Made by a program: the position numbers and the translations under genes. From NCBI GenBank assembly GCA_900769465.1, contig CAAGGT010000110.1, forward strand, positions 1 through 64,000: 64,000 nucleotides of DNA, given 5' to 3'. This DNA is from Bacteroidaceae bacterium (GTDB taxonomy: Bacteria; Bacteroidota; Bacteroidia; Bacteroidales; Bacteroidaceae). Below the pieces are notes generated by a model that saw only the letters and a program-made list of their open reading frames with translations, had not been told where the DNA came from and did not search any database. Position 1 is the first letter of the stretch. The number at the start of each line of letters is the position of its first letter. Positions 18,901-27,083 of this stretch are shown one piece after another.

Positions 18901-19683
18901 GACGGCGGCGACCACCCCGTTGACATTGACCGTTTCTGCAACAACGTCATCAACCGCTTCAAGTGGGGAGGCATAAAGGAGAACAAGGACTACTATGCCG
19001 ATGAGTCCATCAGACGAATGATTGGCACGCACCGTAACCTGGTTGCACAGCTGGCTACAGAAATGATAAACAGCGATATTGAAGACGAGAGGATTGTCGC
19101 GGTTCTGGAGACACTGTACAAGGAGCTCCCAAGCGAGACAGTGCCTTACGACGCCTTGAGGGACAATATCGTTGCCATAGCCGACGTATACAACATCGTA
19201 TACAACGTACAGCTCGACTACAAGAACGAGATTGGAAAGACCGGCAGCGAGGAGCACATCAGAAAAGCCGTTCTACAGGAGATGTTCATGGGTGACGACA
19301 CATTGGCGATGCTCAAACAAAGACGTGACGAGATAGCAAACAGCATTATAAAGAACGAGACCGAACACGTAAAATGGTACAACACTCTCAAGCCCTATGA
19401 GATAAACGACGTTATGCTATACCACCGCGTATCACTCATTGGACACTCCTGGGGACTGCTGGAGAACGGCGAAAGCTGTGATATGGCAAGGGAAGAGATT
19501 GTGGATGCATTGTGTACAAGTTTCAACATGCAGGTTGCCATGCTTGGCAAGATACGTAACAAGCAGGATGCCGAGCTGAAGAAGATGGTTATCGGAAGCA
19601 TCTACCAGACTCTTGACGGAATGAACATGACAGGTACGGAGATGCGCAAGATAGAGAAGGCACTGAGGGTGTTGATGAAATAA
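15955..19683 (+). CDS. DUF2723 membrane glycosyltransferase (GT117/TMEM260-like)
   Basis: 1242 residues. The N-terminal half contains about a dozen hydrophobic helices. The family hallmark (PF11028) is at residues 30-60: FWDCPEFILSGYKLEIGHPPG, with the acidic residue expected in the first loop of GT-C transferases. A second hydrophobic block lies near residues 580-710. The C-terminal ~500 residues are soluble and helical. The human member TMEM260 is a protein O-mannosyltransferase, and Bacteroidota members are listed as GT117. A role in protein or surface glycosylation using a lipid-linked sugar is therefore likely but not shown. It has its own promoter and is followed after 13 bases by a deacetylase. 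Confidence 0.8.
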   Translation: MKQFKIWNNALGWLAFLVAALTYCLTVEPTASFWDCPEFILSGYKLEIGHPPGAPFFMLTANFFSMFASPDKVAYMVNIMSALLSAGGILFLFWSITHLTRKLLVGNAKEITKSQMVTIFGAGLVGALAYTWSDTYWFSAVEGEVYGYSSLFTAVVFWLILKWEDNADATHSDRWLVLIAYLVGLSIGVHLLNLLCLPAIVLVVYYKKFPNASFKGSLLALAVSAAIVMVVLYGIVPGVVKVGGWFELLFVNLLGCSFNTGLYIYILLLFTTLIAGIYCTEKGKSQKLTAAIFTLAIALLGIPFYGNSVVGSIALGAVVLVAIYIISTKNRVSYKGAEIEKKYLISRRAFNTSFLCLLLIMIGYASYALIVIRSSANTPMDQNSPENVFSLGSYLNREQYGSRPLFYGECFDAEVDRDSNGEALSVKTSPVYMRVEKKNADDPDEYEIIDYNKEYLFVQNMLFPRMYSSDHAGEYERWIGKNIKNTRRAKFPDIRKQQRKPLEVKVPTQIDNIRFFVNYQVNHMYWRYFLWNFAGRQNDIQNNYGEKEYGNWITGIPVIDNIRLGRQDMLPQTIKENKGHNVFFALPLILGIIGIAWQLVNGKKGKQQFWVVFMLFFMTGLAIVLYLNQTPLQPRERDYAYAGSFYAFAIWIGMGVAGIVHYIESLLKKYNRKCNPLLVSSVAAIACLGVPLQMVSQTWDDHDRSGRYACPDFGENYLNTLPDEGNPIIFTCGDNDTFPLWYSQEVEGERTDARVCNLSYLQTDWYTDQMKRPAYDSPSLPITWDRINYAGNTNIYVYVFPMEEFIMQYRKAFPEKFDKAFGKNPFELNKITKHWILEANATKKSEARKIVDEIIKLYEAAVNEGRSRRDYIEIPKSIIPCEKLYIPIDSAAVIRSGMIIPQEYEENMPEYMTIDISDKSAIYRHELILFDMIANANWERPLYMSMTVGDKNYPAVLKKFFVHEGLAYRITPFDWSRLGYETDGGDHPVDIDRFCNNVINRFKWGGIKENKDYYADESIRRMIGTHRNLVAQLATEMINSDIEDERIVAVLETLYKELPSETVPYDALRDNIVAIADVYNIVYNVQLDYKNEIGKTGSEEHIRKAVLQEMFMGDDTLAMLKQRRDEIANSIIKNETEHVKWYNTLKPYEINDVMLYHRVSLIGHSWGLLENGESCDMAREEIVDALCTSFNMQVAMLGKIRNKQDAELKKMVIGSIYQTLDGMNMTGTEMRKIEKALRVLMK

Positions 19684-19696
19684 AGCAAAGAAGGAG

Positions 19697-20308
19697 ATGT
19701 TCATAGAGCAAGTACCCGATTTTGTACGGAACCTCTACCCGAAGGCATTATGGAGGATGAACCCCGATGAAAAGGCGGTATATCTCACCTTTGATGACGG
19801 GCCCATACCTGTCATCACCCCTTGGGTTGTGGAATTGCTCGGGCAATACGATATAAAGGCAACGTTCTTTATGGTTGGTGACAATGTGCGCAAGTATCCA
19901 CAGGAGTACATGCAAGTCATTGAGAACGGACACAGGGTGGGAAACCACACGTTCAACCACCTGAAAGGGCTGTTCACAAGCACTGCGGAATATGTAGAGA
20001 ATGTGGAAAAGGCCGACGGGCTGATACACAGCAACCTGTTCCGCCCGCCTCACGGTATGTTGCGCCGCAAGCAATACAACGAATTGAGTAGACACTATCA
20101 GTTTGTAATGTGGGACCTTGTAACGCGCGACTACAGCAAACGCATGAACGGCGAGGATGTACTTGCCAATGTAAAGAGGCTTGTACGCAACGGTTCAATA
20201 ATAACGTTCCACGACTCCATACGTTCGGAGAACAACCTGAAATATGCCCTTCCACGCTCTATAGAGTGGCTGTTGGAACAAGGATACGAATTCAAAGTCT
20301 TTGAATAA
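19697..20308 (+). CDS. Polysaccharide deacetylase family protein (NodB domain)
   Basis: 203 residues. A single NodB domain with TFDDGP at residues 31-36 (Asp33 base, Asp34 metal ligand), HTFNH at 84-88 (metal ligands His84 and His88) and a RPPHGM motif around residue 115 with the expected Arg/Pro. No signal peptide or membrane helix is visible, so it may act in the cytoplasm or leave by an unusual route. The family removes N-acetyl groups from chitin-like or peptidoglycan sugars. Its TAA overlaps the queG ATG by one base (TAATG), so the two are translationally coupled. Confidence 0.85.
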   Translation: MFIEQVPDFVRNLYPKALWRMNPDEKAVYLTFDDGPIPVITPWVVELLGQYDIKATFFMVGDNVRKYPQEYMQVIENGHRVGNHTFNHLKGLFTSTAEYVENVEKADGLIHSNLFRPPHGMLRRKQYNELSRHYQFVMWDLVTRDYSKRMNGEDVLANVKRLVRNGSIITFHDSIRSENNLKYALPRSIEWLLEQGYEFKVFE

Positions 20309-21231
20309 TGACACTGGAAGAACTGACTGCACACATCAAAGCCGAAGCCCTGCGCCTCGGTTTTGATGTGTGCGGCATTGTAAAAGCCGATGCCGTTTCT
20401 AGCGAAACCGCCAAGATGTATAACGGTTGGATAAAAGAGGGCAGGCACGCCACGATGCACTACCTTGAGCGCAACAGCGAGAAGAGGTTCAACCCCACCC
20501 TGTTGGTAGAGGGATGCAAGAGCATTATATGCGTAGCCATGAACTACACGCCCAAGCAACCGATAGACGGTATTGCCGACTACGCACAAGGCAAGGACTA
20601 CCACAAGATTGTAAAGGACAGGCTCTACCTGCTGCTACAGGGCATAAACAATATACACAAGGTACAGGGACGCGCTTTTTGCGACTCGGCCCCGGTGCTT
20701 GAGCGCTATTGGGCCACCGCGGCCGGAATTGGGTACATCGGGCGCAACAGACAACTCATAATCCCCGGTAAAGGTTCAAGATTCTTTCTTGGCGAACTGC
20801 TTGTTGATGCAGAGTTGTGCTACGACACTCCGCTGCAACGCGACCTTTGCGGGAATTGCCGCAAATGCATTGAGAATTGCCCCGGCAAGGCGTTGAGCGA
20901 CACGGGACTCGATGCAAACAGATGCCTGTCATACCTAACAATAGAACACCGGGAAGAATTGCCCGAAAACATCGGTGAAACGATGGGAAATTGTTTCTAT
21001 GGATGCGACCGCTGCCAGGCTGTATGCCCACACAACCGCTTTGCCACGCCAAACAGCATCCCGGAACTGCAGCCAAATGAGGCGCTGCTACAGATGAAAG
21101 AGGAGCAATGGCACACATTGACAAAGGAGACATACGACAAACTGTTTGAGGGGAGCGCAGTGGAACGCTGCGGATATGAACAGTTGGTGCGCAACATAAC
21201 AGCGTTGAAGAAACACAATATGACACGGTAA
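20308..21231 (+). CDS. queG: Epoxyqueuosine reductase QueG
   Basis: 307 residues. The N-terminal part carries the cobalamin-binding fold of QueG. The two [4Fe-4S] motifs are present: CGNCRKCIENCPGKAL (about residues 184-199) and CDRCQAVCPHN (about 232-242), with a further Cys between them. The enzyme carries out the last step of queuosine synthesis in tRNA, reducing epoxyqueuosine. Coupled by one shared base to the upstream deacetylase gene, which is probably only a transcription partner. Confidence 0.93.
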   Translation: MTLEELTAHIKAEALRLGFDVCGIVKADAVSSETAKMYNGWIKEGRHATMHYLERNSEKRFNPTLLVEGCKSIICVAMNYTPKQPIDGIADYAQGKDYHKIVKDRLYLLLQGINNIHKVQGRAFCDSAPVLERYWATAAGIGYIGRNRQLIIPGKGSRFFLGELLVDAELCYDTPLQRDLCGNCRKCIENCPGKALSDTGLDANRCLSYLTIEHREELPENIGETMGNCFYGCDRCQAVCPHNRFATPNSIPELQPNEALLQMKEEQWHTLTKETYDKLFEGSAVERCGYEQLVRNITALKKHNMTR

Positions 21232-21276
21232 CCGCGAAATATATATCCAAAAAAGCCTTGTTATTTTATTTTTTTG

Positions 21277-21284
21277 TATTTTTG
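21277..21284 (+). promoter_or_regulatory. Promoter -7 element upstream of nadB
   Basis: TATTTTTG fits TAnnTTTG, 58 bases before the ATG at 21343. No good -33 element at the right distance is seen. Confidence 0.45.
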
Positions 21285-21342
21285 GAACACAAAGGAGAAA
21301 AAAGGACTCAAGCCCGTTTCGCCCAAAAGAAACAATGGTAAT

Positions 21343-22911
21343 ATGGTCAAGAAATTTGATTTTTTAGTCATCGGTTCCGGAATAGCCGGAATGAGTTTTG
21401 CGCTCAAGGTTGCAGACAAGGGTAAGGTAGCGCTTGTATGCAAGACCACACTGGAGGAGGCCAACACCTATTTTGCACAGGGTGGCATAGCATCGGTAAC
21501 AAATCTGTCGGTAGACAATTTCGACAAGCACATAGAGGACACTATGATTGCCGGCGACTGGATAAGCGACCCGGCAGCAGTGGAAAAGGTTGTGCGCGAA
21601 GCACCGGAACAGATACAGGCCCTCATTGACTGGGGTGTTGACTTTGACCGCAACGAAAAGGGCGAGTTCGACCTTCACCGCGAGGGCGGTCACTCCGAGT
21701 TCCGCATACTGCACCACGCCGACAACACCGGAGCCGAGATTCAGGAATCACTCATCAAGGCTGTGCGCAGGCATCCCAACATTGAAATCCTTGACAATCA
21801 TTTTGCCATTGAGATACTCACACAGCACCATCTGGGCGTTGAGGTGACACGCCAGACACCCGATATCGAGTGCTACGGAGCGTATGTACTCGACATCAAG
21901 ACCAACGAGGTCCACACATTCCTGAGCAAGGTGACACTTATGGCAACCGGTGGTTGCGGAGCGGTATACAAGACAACCACAAACCCACTTGTTGCAACAG
22001 GCGACGGCATAGCGATGGTGTACAGGGCAAAGGGAACGGTGAAGGATATGGAGTTCATACAGTTCCACCCCACCGCACTTTACAATCCGGGCGACCGCCC
22101 GTCGTTCCTCATCACGGAAGCGATGCGCGGATACGGCGGTATACTGCGCACCATTGACGGAAAGGAGTTCATGCAGAAGTATGACCCACGCCTCTCTCTT
22201 GCACCGCGTGACATTGTGGCACGCGCCATTGACAACGAGATGAAGACACGCGGCGATGACCACGTCTACCTTGACGTGACACACAAGGACCCGGAGGAGA
22301 CCAAGCGCCATTTCCCGAATATCTACGAGAAATGCCTGTCACTGGGCATTGACATAACAAAGGATTACATACCGGTTGCTCCGGCAGCACACTACCTGTG
22401 CGGCGGCATAAAGGTAGACCTGAACGCAGCATCAAGTATCCACCGCCTGTATGCAGTGGGTGAATGTTCCTGCACGGGCTTGCACGGCGGCAACCGCCTG
22501 GCAAGCAACTCTCTGATTGAGGCCGTTGTGTATGCCGATGCGGCTGCAAAGCACTCGCTTGCTCACTTTGAGGAGTACAGCCACAAGGAAGAAATCCCCG
22601 AATGGAACGACGAGGGCACAAAGATGAACGAGGAGATGGTACTCATTTCACAGGATGCAAAAGAGGTGCAGCAGATTATGAGTACATATGTGGGCATCGT
22701 ACGCACCAACCTGCGACTCAAACGCGCCTGGAACCGCCTTGACCTGTTATATGAAGAGACCGAGGAACTGTTCAAGCAGAGTGTCGTGAGCCGTGAGCTA
22801 TGCGAACTGCGCAACATCATCAATGTGGGTTACCTGATTATGCGCCAGGCTATGGAACGCAAGGAGAGCCGTGGCCTGCACTACAACATAGACCACCCCA
22901 AGAAGGATTGA
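21343..22911 (+). CDS. nadB: L-aspartate oxidase NadB
   Basis: 522 residues from the ATG at 21343; a TTG 23 codons earlier falls in the promoter region and is rejected. The start VKKFDFLVIGSGIAGMSFALK is the FAD-binding Rossmann motif. Further marks are TLEEANTYFAQGGIASV (about residues 42-60), EFIQFHPTAL (about 240-250) and ECSCTGLHGGNRLASNSL near 380. NadB oxidises L-aspartate to iminoaspartate for NAD synthesis; nadA and nadC are not in this window. The gene ends at a long hairpin. Confidence 0.94.
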   Translation: MVKKFDFLVIGSGIAGMSFALKVADKGKVALVCKTTLEEANTYFAQGGIASVTNLSVDNFDKHIEDTMIAGDWISDPAAVEKVVREAPEQIQALIDWGVDFDRNEKGEFDLHREGGHSEFRILHHADNTGAEIQESLIKAVRRHPNIEILDNHFAIEILTQHHLGVEVTRQTPDIECYGAYVLDIKTNEVHTFLSKVTLMATGGCGAVYKTTTNPLVATGDGIAMVYRAKGTVKDMEFIQFHPTALYNPGDRPSFLITEAMRGYGGILRTIDGKEFMQKYDPRLSLAPRDIVARAIDNEMKTRGDDHVYLDVTHKDPEETKRHFPNIYEKCLSLGIDITKDYIPVAPAAHYLCGGIKVDLNAASSIHRLYAVGECSCTGLHGGNRLASNSLIEAVVYADAAAKHSLAHFEEYSHKEEIPEWNDEGTKMNEEMVLISQDAKEVQQIMSTYVGIVRTNLRLKRAWNRLDLLYEETEELFKQSVVSRELCELRNIINVGYLIMRQAMERKESRGLHYNIDHPKKD

Positions 22912-22945
22912 AGGCGAACAGCAGCCACACCATACAAGAAAACAG

Positions 22946-23004
22946 AGTCAGGCCCCGGCCCGTGTCCGAAATCACCAATAAAGGACAAGGCCGGAGCCTG
23001 ACTT
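22946..23004 (+). terminator. Long hairpin terminator after nadB
   Basis: AGTCAGGC-CCGGCC-GTGTCC pairs with GGACA-GGCCGG-GCCTGACT around a 15-base AT-rich loop, with small bulges, then TTCTTAAAT. It is large and GC-rich for this genome. Confidence 0.65.
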
Positions 23005-23069
23005 CTTAAATATTGTATTCTTCAAAAAAATAGCCCCTATTTTATAGTGCAGTTTTGCTCAAAAAAAAC

Positions 23070-23077
23070 TAACTTTG
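23070..23077 (+). promoter_or_regulatory. Promoter -7 element upstream of purH
   Basis: TAACTTTG fits TAnnTTTG, 82 bases before the purH ATG. TTTTG lies only 12-13 bases upstream, an arrangement also seen at 391, so a variant spacing is possible. The 80-base leader leaves room for regulation, but I recognise no purine riboswitch in it. Confidence 0.5.
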
Positions 23078-23159
23078 TATGGAAATGCGAGCGCCCTTGA
23101 CACCACACCGTCAAGGTATTGTGTTTCAAAAAATTAGCACAAAAATTTAATACACGAAT

Positions 23160-24683
23160 ATGTCAACAAGAAGAATTAAATCGGCATTGGTTTCCGTTTT
23201 CTACAAGGACGGTCTGGACGAGATTATCAAGCTGCTTCATGCAGACGGTGTTCAACTCATTTCAACAGGTGGCACACAGCAGTTCATCGAGTCACTCGGT
23301 ATCCCCTGTACAGCTGTCGAGAGCCTCACCGGCTACCCGTCAATCCTGGGTGGTCGTGTAAAGACACTCCACCCCAAAGTATTCGGCGGAATTCTTGGCC
23401 GCAGAGAGCTTGAGAAGGACCAGCAGCAGATGGCAGAGTACGAAATCCCAGAAATTGACCTGGTGATTGTCGACCTCTACCCATTCGAGCAGACAGTAGC
23501 ATCGGGCGCACCCGAGGCTGACATCATCGAGAAGATTGACATAGGTGGCATTTCGCTCATCCGTGGTGCAGCAAAGAACTTCAACGATGTTGTAATCGTG
23601 GCAAGCAAGGCACAGTATGCTCCACTCCACGAGATTCTGAAGAACAACGGTGCGCAGACAACCCTTGAGGAGCGTCGTTTCTTTGCGAAAGAGGCGTTTG
23701 CGGTATCATCATCCTACGACTCTGCCATCTTCAACTACTTTGACAAAGAGACAAACAGTGCATTCCGTCAGACAAACGACACTCCAATGTCATTGCGCTA
23801 CGGCGAGAACCCTCACCAAAAGGGTGCTTTCTATGGCAACTTCAACGATATGCTCGAGCAGATTCACGGCAAGGAGATCTCTTACAACAACCTCCTTGAC
23901 ATCAATGCGGCCGTTGAGCTCATCAACGACTTTGCAGGTGAGACAACTTTCGCAATCCTCAAGCATAACAACGCTTGCGGTCTTGCTTCACGCCCCACAT
24001 TGGCCGAGGCTTGGGATGCAGCCCTTGCAGGCGACCCTGTATCGGCATTCGGCGGTGTACTCATCGCAAATGCTAATGTAGACAAGGCAACAGCAGAGAA
24101 GGTGAACGAAATCTTTTTTGAGGTAATCATTGCGCCAAGCTATGATGCAGACGCATTGGAGATTCTCAAGCAGAAGAAGAACCGCATCATCCTCATACAG
24201 AAGTCGACAGAAATGCCAGAGAAGACATTCCGCAGCGTACTCAACGGTGTTCTTGTACAGGACCGTGATGCAAAGGTTGAGACTGCTGCCGATTTGCAGA
24301 CCGTATCAAAGGTTGCTCCAAAGGCCGAGGAGATTGAGGACATGCTCTTTGCAAACAAGATTGTAAAGCACAGCAAGAGTAACGCCATCGTTCTGGCAAA
24401 GAACAAGCAGCTAATTGCAAGCGGTGTGGGACAGACATCACGCGTTGATTCATTGCGCCACGCGATAGAGAAGGCGGGCAACTTCGGTTTCTCACTCGAA
24501 GGAAGCGTAATGGCCAGCGATGCATTCTTCCCATTCCCCGACTGTGTACAGATTGCACACGAGGCAGGTGTGACAGCCGTTGTTCACCCTGGCGGTTCAA
24601 TCCGCGACAAGGAATCGGTAGACTACTGCGATGCGAACGGCGTTGCGATGGTAATCACCGGATTCCGCCATTTCAAACATTAA
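23160..24683 (+). CDS. purH: Bifunctional AICAR formyltransferase/IMP cyclohydrolase PurH
   Basis: 507 residues, the usual length in this order. The N-terminal cyclohydrolase part starts RRIKSALVSVFYKDGLDE and has STGGTQQFIESLG and GGRVKTLHPKVFGGIL. The formyltransferase part has SLRYGENPHQKGAFYG near residue 217, ILKHNNACGLA (about 262-272, catalytic Lys-His) and a final VVHPGGSIRDKESVDYC. It performs the last two steps of IMP synthesis. mreB begins 20 bases downstream, the standard Bacteroides/Prevotella arrangement. Confidence 0.96.
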   Translation: MSTRRIKSALVSVFYKDGLDEIIKLLHADGVQLISTGGTQQFIESLGIPCTAVESLTGYPSILGGRVKTLHPKVFGGILGRRELEKDQQQMAEYEIPEIDLVIVDLYPFEQTVASGAPEADIIEKIDIGGISLIRGAAKNFNDVVIVASKAQYAPLHEILKNNGAQTTLEERRFFAKEAFAVSSSYDSAIFNYFDKETNSAFRQTNDTPMSLRYGENPHQKGAFYGNFNDMLEQIHGKEISYNNLLDINAAVELINDFAGETTFAILKHNNACGLASRPTLAEAWDAALAGDPVSAFGGVLIANANVDKATAEKVNEIFFEVIIAPSYDADALEILKQKKNRIILIQKSTEMPEKTFRSVLNGVLVQDRDAKVETAADLQTVSKVAPKAEEIEDMLFANKIVKHSKSNAIVLAKNKQLIASGVGQTSRVDSLRHAIEKAGNFGFSLEGSVMASDAFFPFPDCVQIAHEAGVTAVVHPGGSIRDKESVDYCDANGVAMVITGFRHFKH

Positions 24684-24703
24684 TCCGAAACAAATTCAAG
24701 AAA

Positions 24704-25720
24704 ATGGGTCTATTTTCATTCACAAAAGATGTTGCCATTGACTTGGGTACAGCCAACACCATTGTTTCATACGATGGAAAGATTGTCGTTGACGAGCCTT
24801 CGGTTGTAGCCATTGACGGCACAAAAAAGATGATTGCTGTTGGTAAGAAGGCAAAGCAGATGCACGAGAAGACCAACCCCAACATACAGACCATACGCCC
24901 ATTGAGAGACGGTGTCATAGCAGACTTCTACGCCTGCGAAATGATGATGCGCGGTTTCATTGAGAAGGTAAACATGGGCAGCAAGCTGTTCACCCCATCG
25001 TTGCGTATGGTGATTGGTGTCCCCTATGGCTCTACCGAGGTTGAGTTGCGTGCCGTACGCGACTCGGCGGAGCATGCCGGAGCACGTGACGTATATCTGA
25101 TATATGAGCCAATGGCATCGGCTCTCGGTATCGGACTTGACGTTCTCGCTCCCGAGGGAAATATGGTGGTCGACATAGGTGGCGGTTCAACCGAAATTGC
25201 CGTAATCTCACTTGGCGGCATCGTTTCAAACGGTTCGTTGCGCACTGCCGGTGATGACTTTACAGCCGACATTCAGGACTACATGAGCCGCCAGCACAAT
25301 GTACGTGTCAGCGAGCGTATGGCCGAGCGCATCAAAATCCATGTGGGTTCAGCCCTCACCGACCTTGGTGACGAGGCCCCACAGGACTATATTGTACACG
25401 GTCCTAACCGCATAACAGCAATGCCAATTGAGGTTCCTGTATGTTATCAGGAGATTGCACACTGTATTGACAAGTCCATCATAAAGATTGAGAACGCCAT
25501 CATCAGCGCACTTGAGCAGACTCCACCCGAGCTTTATGCCGATATTGTACAGAACGGTATCTACCTTGCAGGTGGCGGCGCTCTGTTGCGAGGCCTGGAC
25601 AAGCGTTTGTCGAACAAGATAAACATTCCTTTCCACATTGCCGAGAACCCGCTCTATTGCGTCGCAAAGGGAACATCCCTTGCACTCAATGACCTTTCAT
25701 ATCCATTCCTCATGAGATAA
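24704..25720 (+). CDS. mreB: Rod shape-determining actin homologue MreB
   Basis: 338 residues. The start FTKDVAIDLGTANTIV contains the phosphate-1 motif; VVDIGGGSTEIAVISLGG (about 154-171) is phosphate-2; IYLAGGGALLRGLD (about 286-299) is the adenosine motif. MreB polymerises on the inner membrane and guides lateral wall synthesis. First shape gene of mreB-mreC-mreD-mrdA-rodA, directly after purH. Confidence 0.96.
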   Translation: MGLFSFTKDVAIDLGTANTIVSYDGKIVVDEPSVVAIDGTKKMIAVGKKAKQMHEKTNPNIQTIRPLRDGVIADFYACEMMMRGFIEKVNMGSKLFTPSLRMVIGVPYGSTEVELRAVRDSAEHAGARDVYLIYEPMASALGIGLDVLAPEGNMVVDIGGGSTEIAVISLGGIVSNGSLRTAGDDFTADIQDYMSRQHNVRVSERMAERIKIHVGSALTDLGDEAPQDYIVHGPNRITAMPIEVPVCYQEIAHCIDKSIIKIENAIISALEQTPPELYADIVQNGIYLAGGGALLRGLDKRLSNKINIPFHIAENPLYCVAKGTSLALNDLSYPFLMR

Positions 25721-25731
25721 AAGAGAGAAAC

Positions 25732-26571
25732 GTGCGGTCAATACTGGATTTTTTAATAAAACACAATCACTGGTTCCTTCTATTATTACTGGAAGGAATC
25801 AGTTTTGTGCTTATTGTCAGCTTCAACAACTTTCAAAGAGCAGCAGTCTTCACATCGGCAAACAAGATTGCCGGCAATCTCTATTCAGCCATAACTGATG
25901 TAGACAGCTATTTTGGATTGCGGAGCGAAAACGAGGCTCTTGTTACCCACAACAAGGAACTCATAAACGATATTGAAAGATTGAAATCCAGATTGAGGAT
26001 ATATGAGGACAGCACATCGATTGCCGATGGGCAATACACCACACAAGGCGATGAAGGGTTCTACTACAATACGGCACGAGTGGTAAACAACTCGACAAAC
26101 AGAGTAAACAACTATCTTACCATCGACAAAGGCACCCTGCAGGGTGTAAAAGACCAGATGGGTGTATTCAACAACAGAGGCGTGATTGGTGTCACATACA
26201 CATCATCGGACAATTTCACTGTTGTCATGCCTTTACTCAACAGCAAGAGCATAATCAGTTGCAAAGTAAAGGACAATACATTGTGTACACTCAAATGGGA
26301 CGGCAAAGACACCCGTTACTCATACCTCATAGACCTGCCCCGTTATGAGTTGTTCGAGCAGGGGGACACCGTTACAACAAGCGGATTCTCATCAATATTC
26401 CCGGCCGGACTTCCGCTTGGACTCATTGACAGACTCGAGGACTCGGCCGACGGGCAGTCGTACCGTGCGCGGGTGAGGCTGTTTGTGGATTTCTCGGACA
26501 TTGACAATGTATTTGTGGTGGGCAACAGCCACAGAGAGGAGCAGGAGATACTCGAAGAAAGCATCATTTAG
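25732..26571 (+). CDS. mreC: Rod shape-determining protein MreC
   Basis: 279 residues. The start codon is GTG (25732), 11 bases after mreB. One N-terminal transmembrane helix (about residues 10-32), a coiled coil around 60-95 that contains NKELINDIERLKSRLRIYE, then the beta-rich periplasmic domain with VVNNSTNRVNNYLTIDKG and GDTVTTSGFSSIFPAGLPLG. MreC links MreB to PBP2 and RodA in the periplasm. Confidence 0.92.
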   Translation: MRSILDFLIKHNHWFLLLLLEGISFVLIVSFNNFQRAAVFTSANKIAGNLYSAITDVDSYFGLRSENEALVTHNKELINDIERLKSRLRIYEDSTSIADGQYTTQGDEGFYYNTARVVNNSTNRVNNYLTIDKGTLQGVKDQMGVFNNRGVIGVTYTSSDNFTVVMPLLNSKSIISCKVKDNTLCTLKWDGKDTRYSYLIDLPRYELFEQGDTVTTSGFSSIFPAGLPLGLIDRLEDSADGQSYRARVRLFVDFSDIDNVFVVGNSHREEQEILEESII

Positions 26572-26575
26572 GCAA

Positions 26576-27079
26576 ATGACAAGCAAGACAATCACACGTA
26601 CAAGGAACTTTGTGCTGCTGTCTTTGGCACAAGTAATCATATTCAGCCAGATACATCTGTTTGGCTATGCCACCGCCTGCATCTTCATCATCTTTCTTTT
26701 GAAACTGCCGCGCCACACTACACAGAACGAGGCTATCATTTGGGGATTCCTTTTCGGCATTGTCACTGACATCTTCTGCAACACTCCGGGTATCCACTCC
26801 GCAGCAGCCACAGCAATGGCTTTCTCGCGCAAATATATACTTGCCGCATTTACACACAAAGGACTCCCCGATGACTTTATCCCTGGCGTCAAGAGTCTCA
26901 AATGGGGCGGATACACAGTCTATGCACTACTTTGCATTGCAATATTCTATGCAGTACTGTTTCCGCTGGAACTGTTTGCAATACGGCACTTCACGACGCT
27001 CCTCATAAGCACAGTCAGCAGCACAGCACTGACGATGCTCTTTGTTGTGGTTGCAGAATTCTTTTCGCCAAGCAAATGA
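26576..27079 (+). CDS. mreD: Rod shape-determining protein MreD
   Basis: 167 residues from the ATG at 26576, four bases after mreC; an earlier in-frame ATG inside mreC is rejected. Five hydrophobic helices, with QIHLFGYATACIFIIFLLKLP and WGFLFGIVTDIFCNTPGIHSA typical of Bacteroidota MreD. It is an inner-membrane partner of MreC. mrdA starts four bases after its stop. Confidence 0.88.
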   Translation: MTSKTITRTRNFVLLSLAQVIIFSQIHLFGYATACIFIIFLLKLPRHTTQNEAIIWGFLFGIVTDIFCNTPGIHSAAATAMAFSRKYILAAFTHKGLPDDFIPGVKSLKWGGYTVYALLCIAIFYAVLFPLELFAIRHFTTLLISTVSSTALTMLFVVVAEFFSPSK

Positions 27080-27083
27080 CAAT

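Noticed and set aside
23078..23159. Purine riboswitch in the purH leader
   Set aside because: The 80-base leader does not contain the three-way junction motif of a purine riboswitch that I can recognise.
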